64,000 nt of DNA from Novosphingobium sp. (GTDB lineage: Bacteria; Pseudomonadota; Alphaproteobacteria; Sphingomonadales; Sphingomonadaceae): the NCBI RefSeq assembly GCF_039595395.1, contig NZ_JBCNLP010000001.1, forward strand, positions 992,001 through 1,056,000, written 5' to 3'. The translations under genes and the position numbers were made by a program. Below the pieces are notes generated by a model that was given only the letters and a program-made list of their open reading frames with translations, was not told where the DNA came from and made no database searches. Shown here piece after piece: positions 16,822-24,432 of this stretch (position 1 is the first letter of the stretch; each line of letters starts with the position of its first letter).

Positions 16822-18030
16822 GTGTCCGAAGACCTGCATGAAGAACTGATCGAGCGGCTGGCCGCGCGCGGCGATGGCGTGACCGCGGGCGGTCGCCATG
16901 TGGCCATGGCCGCGCCGGGCGATTACGTGCTCGACGATGGCAGCCTGCGCCACGGCCCTCACCATGTGGATCCCGTCTGCCAGCATTACGGCGTCTGCGG
17001 TGGCTGCCAGCTTCAGCATGTGGACGATGTGGCGCTCGCCAATTTCGTGATGGAGCGCGTGGTCAACGCCGCCAAGGGCCAGAAGCTGGAGCCCGAGCAT
17101 GTGACGCCGGTGCATCTCTCGCCCTCGGGCGCGCGCCGCCGCGCCTCGCTGCATGGCCAGCGGGTGGGCGGCATCGCGCTGGGCTTCCGTGAGGCCCATG
17201 CCCACACCATCGTCGATCAGAAGCAGTGCCCCGTGCTGGCGCCTGAACTGGAAGCCATCGTCGATCCGCTGCGCCGCATGCTTCAGCGCCGCGAGGGCAA
17301 GCTGGCGGTGGACATCGACCTGACGCTGACCGAGCAGGGCGTCGATGTCGGCATCAAGGGTTTCAAGGTCGAAGGTCTGGCCGAGACCGAGGCCGCGCTG
17401 GACTTCGCCCGCGAGCACAAGCTGGCCCGCCTGTCGCTCGACCAGGGTTATGGCCCCGAAGCGTTGTGGGAGCCCGAGCCGGTGACGGTGTCGCTCTCGG
17501 GCGTGTCCGTGCCGCTGCCGCCGGGCGCCTTCCTTCAGGCCACCGTTGATGGCGAGCAGGCGCTGACCGCCGCCGTGACTCGCTGGCTGAAGGGCGCGGG
17601 CGCGGTGGTGGATCTGTTCTCGGGCCTTGGCACCTTCGCTTTCGCGCTGGCCAAACAGGGCAGCAAGGTGCTGGCCGTCGAGGCCGAGCGCGCCGCCCAT
17701 CTCGCCTGCAAGGCGGGCGCCGCCGGAACCCAGCTTCCCGTGCTGAGCATGCACCGCGACCTGTTCCGCAACCCGCTGCTGGCCGACGAACTGAACCGCT
17801 TCCCCGCCGTGGTGCTCGATCCGCCGCGCGCCGGGGCCAAGGAGCAGGTGGGGCGCATCGCCGGCTCCACCGTGCAGCGCGTGGCCTATATCAGTTGCAA
17901 TCCCTCAAGCTGGGCGCGTGATGCGGTGACGCTGATCGAGGGCGGCTATCGGCTGGTCGAGCTGCGGCCCGTGGGGCAGTTCCGCTGGTCCTCGCATGTG
18001 GAATTGGCGAGTTTGTTCATCAAGGGATGA
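16822..18030 (+). CDS. Class I SAM-dependent RNA methyltransferase, RlmD/RumA family
   Basis: A 402-residue 5-methyluridine methyltransferase of the RumA/RlmD type. Cluster cysteines are in CQHYGVCGGCQLQH (three) and DQKQCPVL (fourth). The SAM-binding core is VVDLFSGLGTFAFALA, with VVLDPPRAGAK, and the catalytic nucleophile is the Cys in YISCNPSSWARD. The likely substrate is 23S rRNA, but a tRNA target cannot be excluded. It starts at GTG 16822. A palindromic repeat starts 8 bases after the stop. Confidence 0.9.
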   Translation: MSEDLHEELIERLAARGDGVTAGGRHVAMAAPGDYVLDDGSLRHGPHHVDPVCQHYGVCGGCQLQHVDDVALANFVMERVVNAAKGQKLEPEHVTPVHLSPSGARRRASLHGQRVGGIALGFREAHAHTIVDQKQCPVLAPELEAIVDPLRRMLQRREGKLAVDIDLTLTEQGVDVGIKGFKVEGLAETEAALDFAREHKLARLSLDQGYGPEALWEPEPVTVSLSGVSVPLPPGAFLQATVDGEQALTAAVTRWLKGAGAVVDLFSGLGTFAFALAKQGSKVLAVEAERAAHLACKAGAAGTQLPVLSMHRDLFRNPLLADELNRFPAVVLDPPRAGAKEQVGRIAGSTVQRVAYISCNPSSWARDAVTLIEGGYRLVELRPVGQFRWSSHVELASLFIKG

Positions 18031-18038
18031 AGGAAGAT

Positions 18039-18255
18039 GCGAGGGGGTTACCCCCTCGCGCTCCCATGACGTCTTCCGGCGAGAGGGCAGGGTGGCCGAA
18101 ATGATGCGCCCAAACTCTCCACCTGCGCAGCGGTAAGCGCCGCAGGCAGTGAAATGGCTGGGGCTTTAAAGCCTGCGGCGCTGCAAACCGAGCGCTAGGC
18201 CGAACCCGAAGCGCAACGTAGACATTAAAGGGAGCGCGAGGGCGATGGCCCTCGC
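18039..18255 (-). repeat. Palindromic interspersed element, copy 5
   Basis: Complete 217-bp copy between the convergent rRNA methyltransferase and btaB stops. The B end is the simple hairpin GCGAGGGGGTTACCCCCTCGC. Then come GCTCCCATGACGTCTTCCGG, CTCTCCACCTGCGCAGC, GCGCCGCAGGC and GCCTGCGGCGC. The A end has GACATTAAAGGGAGC and the hairpin GCGAGGGC GATG GCCCTCGC. It ends 14 bases before the btaB stop, so it could terminate transcription from both sides. Confidence 0.82.
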
Positions 18256-18269
18256 ATTCTCTTTTTCCC

Positions 18270-18917
18270 TTAAACTGCCGAGCGCCGCACCACGACGATC
18301 TGGTAATATCCCCAAGGCCCACGCAAAGGCTCCACCGACATCCCCCGCGCCGCAGCCAAAGCCCCGGCGCGCGCCACCAGATCCAGCCGGGGCGAAACGT
18401 GGAAGCGCGTCAGCCAGCCATTCAGCGCCTGTCGGGCCAGACCGGGCAGCCCCTGCGCGTCCCCGAAATCGACGATGTGCAGCGTGCCGCCGGGGGCCAG
18501 CGTGTCGCAGGCCATGGCCAGCGCGCCTTGCCAGTCGGGGATCATCGAGAGCGCGAAGGAGATCATCACATGGTCGAAGCCATTGTGCCCGAACAGCGCT
18601 TGCGGGTTGAAGGCGCAGGCATCGCCCTGCTTCAGCACGGCCTTGGGCCCGAGGGTCTTGCGGGCCGAAGCCAGCATTTGCTCGGAGATGTCCAGCCCGA
18701 ACAGCTCGGCGCCCTTCCATCGCTTGGCCGCCAGCGACAGGTTGCGTCCGGTGCCGCAGCCCACTTCCAGCAGGGTCTGGCCCGGCGCGATGTTCAGGCC
18801 CTCGATCAACCGGTCGCGCCCGAACAGGAAATATTTGCGCGTGGCGTCATAGATATGCCGCTGGCCGCGATAGACGCGGTCCATCAGCGCGGCGTGGTCT
18901 TGTGGCAGGCTGGCCAT
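18270..18917 (-). CDS. btaB: Betaine-lipid synthesis N-methyltransferase, BtaB-like
   Basis: A 215-residue SAM-dependent methyltransferase. The SAM site LLEVGCGTGRNLSLAA and the following ELFGLDISEQMLASA, GGTLHIVDFGD and YDATRKYFLFGRDRLIEGL match BtaB, which trimethylates diacylglyceryl-homoserine to the betaine lipid DGTS. The assignment leans on the coupled btaA-type gene: the ATG at 18917 overlaps that gene's stop as TGATG. Without that context it would be a generic methyltransferase. Confidence 0.82.
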   Translation of the reverse strand: MASLPQDHAALMDRVYRGQRHIYDATRKYFLFGRDRLIEGLNIAPGQTLLEVGCGTGRNLSLAAKRWKGAELFGLDISEQMLASARKTLGPKAVLKQGDACAFNPQALFGHNGFDHVMISFALSMIPDWQGALAMACDTLAPGGTLHIVDFGDAQGLPGLARQALNGWLTRFHVSPRLDLVARAGALAAARGMSVEPLRGPWGYYQIVVVRRSAV

Positions 18918-20137
18918 CAGCCCTTGAACCGATAGAGGTGCAGCCCGCCATAGATCGAGGAGCGGTCGCGGGCGATCAGCTCGCGGGCTTCCTCTTCCGA
19001 ATAGGACCAGCGCGAGAGGATCTCGTCGGGCACGCGGCCGGGCAGGATGGTGGGCTCGCCAGCGGTGCGGAACAGCACGCGGGCGCCGCTGCGGGCGGTG
19101 CGGGTGATCTGGCTCCACAGGGCGGTGAGCTGGGCGTCGCTCATCCAGTCCTGCGCGTCGAGCAGTACGTAGCGGTCGAGGCTGGCATCGGCCTGCAGCG
19201 CGAGGTGGTCGGTGAAATTGGTGTGCGACAGGGTCATGCGGTCGATGCGGTCGCGCACGGCCTGATGGTTGTCGGCCTGCAGCCATGGCGGCACGGGGGC
19301 GTTGGGGGCGCGGCCATAGCCACGGTTGAACGCCTGCCAGGCGAAGTAATTGTCCTGCACCGAGAAGCCGCAGGCGAGGCGTTCGAGGCGCGCGCGCAGC
19401 ACGGTGGCCATGCGCTGGTCACCGGCGAGGGCTTCATACTGGGCCGGGGGGATGCCGAGGCCGAAGAGCGAGGCGGGCTGCTTGGTCAGCCAGCGGATAA
19501 AGCGCTTGTCGAAGACCGGGGCGATGCGCTCGTCAAAGAGGCGGCGCTGGTCTTCCAGCGAGGTGGCTTCGAGGATGACCTTCAGATCGACGCGGTAGAG
19601 GCGGGCGATCAGGTGGGCCATGCCGATGAAATTGCCGAGCAGCCCGCGCTTGTAGATGCCGCGCGCGAAACCGTGGATGCGGCGGCGGCCAGCGAGATCG
19701 CGGCCTTCCCAATAGCGGCGGCTGGTCTCGTCGAGATGCGGCGCGATCAGGCTGCGGTAATCGGCCAGATTGCGGCGGTTGTCGGCCTCGACGAAGAAGC
19801 GGCGCAGCGCGTCATGGTCGGGCAGATGGCGCAGCGCGGCGATCTTGAGGCGGCCCAGCGCGATATGCGCGGTGTTGAGATCGACCGCTGTTACCTGCGC
19901 CGGATCGGCGGTGAGGTAGGACAGGGCATTGCAACTTCCGCTCGCGATGGTGACGATGCGGCTGTCGGGCTGAATGTCCAGCGCCTCCATATCCACCACG
20001 GGGTCTTCCCAGATCTGGGCATAGACCAGGCCGCGAAAGGCAAGTGCAAAGGCCCGGTCCAGCAACCTTTCGGTCATGGGGACATGGCTGCGCACGACTG
20101 CGCCTTCGATGATATGGGGCGTTGGAGCATTTGGCAT
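18917..20137 (-). CDS. btaA: SAM:diacylglycerol 3-amino-3-carboxypropyltransferase, BtaA-like (DUF3419)
   Basis: A 406-residue member of the DUF3419/BtaA family, which moves the aminocarboxypropyl group of SAM to diacylglycerol, the first step to DGTS. Visible blocks are GLVYAQIWEDPVVDMEALD, IVTIASGSCNALSYLT (SAM site), VTAVDLNTAHIALGRLKIAA, and in the C-terminal half YVLLDAQDWM, RVLFRTAGEPTILPGRVP and SRWSYSEEEARELIARDRSS. Length fits the family. ATG 20137 is chosen over upstream in-frame codons. Such lipids typically replace phospholipids under phosphate limitation; no Pho box was identified upstream. Confidence 0.85.
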   Translation of the reverse strand: MPNAPTPHIIEGAVVRSHVPMTERLLDRAFALAFRGLVYAQIWEDPVVDMEALDIQPDSRIVTIASGSCNALSYLTADPAQVTAVDLNTAHIALGRLKIAALRHLPDHDALRRFFVEADNRRNLADYRSLIAPHLDETSRRYWEGRDLAGRRRIHGFARGIYKRGLLGNFIGMAHLIARLYRVDLKVILEATSLEDQRRLFDERIAPVFDKRFIRWLTKQPASLFGLGIPPAQYEALAGDQRMATVLRARLERLACGFSVQDNYFAWQAFNRGYGRAPNAPVPPWLQADNHQAVRDRIDRMTLSHTNFTDHLALQADASLDRYVLLDAQDWMSDAQLTALWSQITRTARSGARVLFRTAGEPTILPGRVPDEILSRWSYSEEEARELIARDRSSIYGGLHLYRFKG

Positions 20138-20289
20138 GGCGCTGGCCTGTCCGGTGAGTGGGTCTCCGGCGGCTAGGCCATGGCTGTTTCCTCTGCATGA
20201 CGGCACGGTGACGGTTTGGTTTCACCCTGCCGTTTCATGCGACATTTTGGCGTCAACTGTGCATTTATCCCGGTGGAATGCGTTGTTTG

Positions 20290-20315
20290 GACCATGTGCG
20301 TAAGAGCACATGGTC
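20290..20315. other. 10-bp stem hairpin upstream of btaA
   Basis: GACCATGTGC and GCACATGGTC are exact inverted copies around the six-base loop GTAAGA. It sits between the btaA start and the larger 23-bp palindrome. It could be a small terminator or an operator; the loop and stem have no U tract after them on either strand. Confidence 0.5.
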
Positions 20316-20324
20316 AGACCGGAA

Positions 20325-20394
20325 CCAGCCCGCTCCCCCGCCCGGCCACCCACAGCATATCGGCGATGGATGGCCGGGCGGGGGAGCGGGCTGG
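20325..20394. terminator. Perfect 23-bp inverted repeat, putative terminator
   Basis: Arms at 20325-20347 and 20372-20394 are exact reverse complements (starting CCAGCCCGCTCCCCC), with a 24-base loop. It lies 9 bases after the stop of the dehydratase gene at 20403 and would end its transcript. There is no U tract. The rest of the 265-base gap up to btaA holds nothing else that I recognise beyond the hairpin at 20290-20315. Confidence 0.6.
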
Positions 20395-20402
20395 CCGTGA
20401 CT

Positions 20403-21374
20403 TCAGCCTGCCAGCACCTTGGCGAAAGCCTCGGCATCGGTGTTGCCGCCGGTCAGCATGACGGCGGTGCGGCCATCCACGGGGGCCTTGCCCGCCAGCA
20501 CGGCTGCCAGCGCCGCCGCGCCGCCCGGCTCGACCACCAGCCGCAACTGGCGGAAGGCGAGGCGCTGGGCCTCGGCCACCTCCGAAGGGCTGACCCAGAG
20601 GCCGCTCTGGCAGCGCTCTTTCAGCACGGCGAAGTTGATCTCGCGCGTGGCGGGGGTTTGCAGGGCGTCGCAGAGGGTGGCGGGGGCGTCGGCGCCGACC
20701 TTCTGGATCGTGCCGCTGGCCAGCGAGCGGGCCACATCGTCCCAGCCTTCGGGTTCGACGGGGACGATCTCGGCCTCGGGGCAGGCCAGCGCCAGACCGG
20801 CGGCCAGCCCGCCGCCGCCGCAGGGCGTGACGATGCGGGTGGGGGCGCCGCCCGCCCATTGCTCCATCTGCGCCGAGAGGGCGAGGCCTGCGGTGCCCTG
20901 ACCCTCGATCACCCAGGGGTCGGCATAGGCGTGGACGAGGGTGCCGCCGGTCTGCGCCAGAACCCTGGCGGCGGCTTCGTCGCGGTCCTCGCCGCCGGGG
21001 CGGTCATAGGTGACGATGGTTGCGCCCATGGCCGCGGTGGCCTCCAGCTTCACCTTCGGGGCGTCGTTGGGCATGACGATGATCGCGGGAATGCCAAGGC
21101 GTCGCGCCGCCCAGGCCACGCCCTGCGCATGGTTGCCGCTGGAGACGCCGACCACGCCCTTGGCGGCTTCCTCGGGGGAGAGGTCGCTCAGGCGGTGCCA
21201 GGCGCCGCGAATCTTGAAGGCGCCGACGGGCTGCAACACTTCGGCCTTGCACCAGACCGTGACCCCGTGGACCTCAAGCGGGAGGAGCGGCGTTTCAGGC
21301 AGGATGCTGGCGATTTTTTCGGCGGCGGCGTGGATGCCGGCCAGGGAGGGGCTGCGCATATGTTGAGTTGTCAT
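20403..21374 (-). CDS. PLP-dependent serine/threonine dehydratase
   Basis: A 323-residue fold-type II PLP enzyme. The PLP lysine is in LQPVGAFKIRGAWHRL; SSGNHAQGVAWAARRLG binds the cofactor and substrate; the phosphate loop is TPCGGGGLAAGLALA. The missing regulatory ACT domain indicates a catabolic threonine/serine ammonia-lyase or a related hydroxyaspartate or hydroxyectoine-pathway enzyme; these cannot be told apart here. It is divergent from the polyamine genes, 94 bases away. Confidence 0.88.
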   Translation of the reverse strand: MTTQHMRSPSLAGIHAAAEKIASILPETPLLPLEVHGVTVWCKAEVLQPVGAFKIRGAWHRLSDLSPEEAAKGVVGVSSGNHAQGVAWAARRLGIPAIIVMPNDAPKVKLEATAAMGATIVTYDRPGGEDRDEAAARVLAQTGGTLVHAYADPWVIEGQGTAGLALSAQMEQWAGGAPTRIVTPCGGGGLAAGLALACPEAEIVPVEPEGWDDVARSLASGTIQKVGADAPATLCDALQTPATREINFAVLKERCQSGLWVSPSEVAEAQRLAFRQLRLVVEPGGAAALAAVLAGKAPVDGRTAVMLTGGNTDAEAFAKVLAG

Positions 21375-21467
21375 GGAACAACCTTATATGGCCCCATCGG
21401 TTTTTGAAGCGCGTTTCGCGTTGGAATGCCCGGTTGCCCGATGCAGCCGCGAGCAAGGAGACAGGTT

Positions 21468-22679
21468 TTGAGCAAGGTTCTGGTGATTGGCGCCGGCGGC
21501 GTCAGCAGCGTGGCGGTCCACAAGATGGCGATGAACGCCGGGATTTTCACCGACATCCATCTGGCCAGCCGCACCAAGAGCAAGTGCGATGCCATCGCCG
21601 AATCGGTGAAGCAGCGCACGGGCGTCGAGATTTCGACCTATGCCATCGATGCCGAGGATGTTCCGGCGCTTTCCACGCTGATCGAGCAGATCGGTGCCAA
21701 GCTGGTGGTCAATCTGGCGCTGCCCTATCAGGATCTGACGATCATGGATGCCTGTCTGGCGACGGGCGTGTCCTACCTCGATACCGCCAACTATGAGCCC
21801 AAGGATGTGGCCAAGTTCGAGTATCACTGGCAGTGGGCCTATCAGGACCGCTTCAAGGAAAAGGGCATCATGGCCGTGCTGGGCAGCGGTTTCGATCCGG
21901 GCGTGACCAGCGTGTTCGCCATGTGGCTCAAGAAGCACAAGCTCAAGACCATCCGCCAGCTCGATATTCTGGACTGCAACGGCGGCGACCATGGTCAGGC
22001 CTTTGCCACCAACTTCAACCCCGAGATCAACATCCGCGAAGTGACCGCCCCGGCGCGTCACTGGGAAGGTGGCGCGTTCGTCGAGACGCCTGCCATGGGC
22101 AAGAAGGTGTCGTTCGACTTCGAGGGCGTCGGCCCCAAGAACATGTATATGATGTATCACGAGGAGCTGGAGAGCCTGGCCAAGTTCATCCCCGAACTGG
22201 ACCGCGCCCGCTTCTGGATGACCTTCGGCGATGAGTACATCAAGCATCTGACCGTGCTGCAGAATGTGGGCATGACCCGCATCGATCCGGTGATCTACAA
22301 TGGCGTGGAGATCATCCCCCTGCAGTTCCTCAAGGCCGTGCTGCCCGAGCCGAGCACGCTGGGCGCCACCACCAAGGGCAAGACCAACATCGGCGACATC
22401 GCCACCGGTGAAGCTCTGGACGGCAGCGGCGAGAAGACCTTCTACATCAAGAACATCTGCGACCACGAAGCCTGCTTCGAGGAAACCGGCAACCAGGCCG
22501 TCAGCTACACCACCGGCGTGCCCGCGATGATCGGCGCCGCGCTGATGCTGACCGGCGCCTGGAAGGGCGAGGGCGTGTTCAACATCGAGCAGCTCGATCC
22601 CGATCCCTTCATGGAGATGCTCAACACGCAGGGCCTGCCCTGGACGGTTGAGGAACTGGCCGGTCCGGTCGAGTTTTGA
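21468..22679 (+). CDS. Carboxynorspermidine/carboxyspermidine dehydrogenase
   Basis: A 403-residue member of the saccharopine-dehydrogenase family. It condenses aspartate semialdehyde with a diamine to give carboxyspermidine or carboxynorspermidine, using NADPH. The Rossmann motif VLVIGAGGVSSVAVHKMA is at the N terminus, followed by YLDTANYEPKDVAKFEYHWQ, VLGSGFDPGVTSVFA and LDCNGGDHG. The start is TTG at 21468 with AAGGAG seven bases upstream. The next gene starts within its stop (TGATG). The decarboxylase partner at 23028 makes the pathway assignment firm. Confidence 0.92.
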   Translation: MSKVLVIGAGGVSSVAVHKMAMNAGIFTDIHLASRTKSKCDAIAESVKQRTGVEISTYAIDAEDVPALSTLIEQIGAKLVVNLALPYQDLTIMDACLATGVSYLDTANYEPKDVAKFEYHWQWAYQDRFKEKGIMAVLGSGFDPGVTSVFAMWLKKHKLKTIRQLDILDCNGGDHGQAFATNFNPEINIREVTAPARHWEGGAFVETPAMGKKVSFDFEGVGPKNMYMMYHEELESLAKFIPELDRARFWMTFGDEYIKHLTVLQNVGMTRIDPVIYNGVEIIPLQFLKAVLPEPSTLGATTKGKTNIGDIATGEALDGSGEKTFYIKNICDHEACFEETGNQAVSYTTGVPAMIGAALMLTGAWKGEGVFNIEQLDPDPFMEMLNTQGLPWTVEELAGPVEF

Positions 22680-23023
22680 TGAATTGGGCTTTGATCCTGC
22701 CACCTTTGATGTTGGCAGGATCAAACATCTTTATGAATCTGGCATGGTATGGTCACCTGAAAGAGCCGAACAAGGCGCTTTGGGTGGCCGTGCTGGGCAG
22801 CTGGGCTTTGGCCTTTTGCGAGTACTGTCTGGCGGTGCCGGCCAACCGCATCGGCTCGAAAGCCTATTCGCTGGCGCAGTTGAAGACCATGCAGGAGGTG
22901 TTCTCCCTCGCTGGCTTCGTGCTGGTGGCATGGGCGCTGTTCGGGCAGAAGCCGGGGTTGGCGCAATTGGCTGGTTTCGTGCTGATCGTCGCGGGTGCGG
23001 CGCTGATTTTCAAAGGGAATTGA
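22679..23023 (+). CDS. DUF486 / DMT-family small membrane protein
   Basis: A 114-residue protein with four hydrophobic segments (LILPPLMLAGSNIFMNLAWY, ALWVAVLGSWALAFCEYCLA, VFSLAGFVLVAWALF, LAGFVLIVAGAALIF), like one half of a drug/metabolite transporter. It matches DUF486, a family of unknown function. Its ATG overlaps the CANS dehydrogenase stop and the decarboxylase starts 4 bases after it. A role in moving a polyamine or diamine is suggested only by this position. Confidence 0.85.
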   Translation: MNWALILPPLMLAGSNIFMNLAWYGHLKEPNKALWVAVLGSWALAFCEYCLAVPANRIGSKAYSLAQLKTMQEVFSLAGFVLVAWALFGQKPGLAQLAGFVLIVAGAALIFKGN

Positions 23024-23027
23024 ACTG

Positions 23028-24203
23028 ATGGAAACCCGTGCGGGTGATCCGGGCGCTTTTGCCCATTTCGATCTGAACCGTGTCGAGAGCCCGGCCTTCG
23101 TGGTCGATGCCGCCAAGCTGCGCGCCAATCTGGCGGTGCTGGCCGATGTGCGCGACCGCGCGGGGATCAAGCTGCTGTCGGCGATGAAAGCCTTTTCCAT
23201 GTGGCGCATGGCCCCGCTGATCGGCGAGTATCTCGACGGCGTCTGCACCAGCGGCCTGTGGGAAGCGCGTCTGGCCGACGAGCATTACGAGGGCGAGATT
23301 GCCACCTATTGCGCGGCCTATAAGGCCGAAGACCTGCCCGAGATCTGCGCGATTTCGGACCATGTGATCTTCAACTCGCCGATGCAGATCGCGCGTTTCC
23401 GCCCGGTGCTGGCCGAGCAGCCCAGCGCCTTCGATCTGGGCCTGCGCATCAACCCGCTCCACCGCGAGGGTGAGGTGGAGAAATACGATCCCTGCGCGAT
23501 CGGCTCGCGTCTGGGCTTCCCGGTGGACCAACTGATGTCCGAGCATCTGGAAGGCGTCACCGGCCTGCATTTCCACACGCTCTGCGAGCAGGATTTCGAG
23601 CCGCTGCAGCGCACCTGGGATGCGCTCTATCCGCGTATCGCGCCCTATTTGGCGGCGAATGGCGGCCCCATCCACTGGCTGAACTTCGGCGGCGGGCATC
23701 ACATCACCCGCGCCGATTACCAGCGCGACGATCTGGTCGCCTTCCTGCAGGCGGTGAAGGCCCAGACCGGCTGCCAACTCTATCTGGAGCCGGGCGAGGC
23801 CGTGGCGCTGGACGCGGGCATCCTGATCGGCACGGTGCTCGATTCGCACACCAATGGTGTGCCGGTGGCGATCGTCGATGTCTCGGCCACCTGCCATATG
23901 CCCGATGTGATCGAGGCGCCCTATCGCCCCGCCATGCTGGGTGAACTGGCCGAGGGCACCGCAACCCGTCTGGGCGGCCCCTCCTGTCTGGCGGGCGATG
24001 TGATCGGCGATTACCGCCTGCCGGTCGCCGTCGAGCCGGGCGCGCGTTTCGCCTTCCTCGATCAGGCGCATTATTCGATGGTGAAGACCACCACCTTCAA
24101 CGGCGTTCCCTTGCCCTCGATCTGGCTCTGGGATTCGGCGGATGATTCGCTGGAATGCGTGAAGCGATTCGGTTGGGAGACCTTCCGCGACCGACTGTCC
24201 TGA
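23028..24203 (+). CDS. nspC: Carboxynorspermidine/carboxyspermidine decarboxylase
   Basis: A 391-residue PLP enzyme of the alanine-racemase fold that decarboxylates carboxy(nor)spermidine to the triamine. The PLP lysine is in LLSAMKAFSMWRMAP. Other blocks are LGLRINPLHREGEVEKYDPC, SRLGFPVDQL, LHFHTLCEQ, NFGGGHHITRADYQ, LEPGEAVALDAG and GPSCLAGDVIGDY. Third gene of the cluster with CANS dehydrogenase and DUF486. Spermidine rather than norspermidine is the likelier product, because the next gene makes putrescine or cadaverine. Confidence 0.93.
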   Translation: METRAGDPGAFAHFDLNRVESPAFVVDAAKLRANLAVLADVRDRAGIKLLSAMKAFSMWRMAPLIGEYLDGVCTSGLWEARLADEHYEGEIATYCAAYKAEDLPEICAISDHVIFNSPMQIARFRPVLAEQPSAFDLGLRINPLHREGEVEKYDPCAIGSRLGFPVDQLMSEHLEGVTGLHFHTLCEQDFEPLQRTWDALYPRIAPYLAANGGPIHWLNFGGGHHITRADYQRDDLVAFLQAVKAQTGCQLYLEPGEAVALDAGILIGTVLDSHTNGVPVAIVDVSATCHMPDVIEAPYRPAMLGELAEGTATRLGGPSCLAGDVIGDYRLPVAVEPGARFAFLDQAHYSMVKTTTFNGVPLPSIWLWDSADDSLECVKRFGWETFRDRLS

Positions 24204-24288
24204 TTCCCTGTCATAAACGCCGGGGTTTCGCGGGATTTCTGTCATAATCCCGTCACAAAAGACGCATAAGTGCAATGATGGACCACAG

Positions 24289-24332
24289 CGCCTCCTTTTG
24301 ACCTTTTGCGGGGTCATCAGGGGGCGTTTTTT
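24289..24332 (+). terminator. Terminator-like hairpin between the polyamine genes
   Basis: CGCCTCC (24289-24295) pairs with GGGGGCG (24320-24326) with one G-T pair, an inner TGACC/GGTCA stem extends it, and TTTTTT follows. It ends the nspC transcript, or acts as an attenuator in the leader of the decarboxylase gene. A promoter-like pair lies just downstream. Confidence 0.7.
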
Positions 24333-24335
24333 CAC

Positions 24336-24363
24336 TTGCAGTTCATGTGCACCGACCTATATG
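24336..24363 (+). promoter_or_regulatory. Candidate promoter of the ornithine/lysine decarboxylase gene
   Basis: TTGCAG (24336-24341) and TATATG (24358-24363) are 16 bases apart, directly after the terminator hairpin and about 70 bases before the gene start. This fits an independent promoter for the decarboxylase. The match is by eye only. Confidence 0.45.
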
Positions 24364-24432
24364 CACCCCCTCGCCGCCCCATGGGGACTTCCAAACCGCA
24401 AGGCGGCTTTCACCTGTTGTAGCTCTGGCCTG

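Noticed and set aside
24204..24432. Definite speF riboswitch-like element
   Set aside because: I could not confirm the consensus by eye; only the terminator hairpin and a promoter-like pair are supported, so it is kept as a question.
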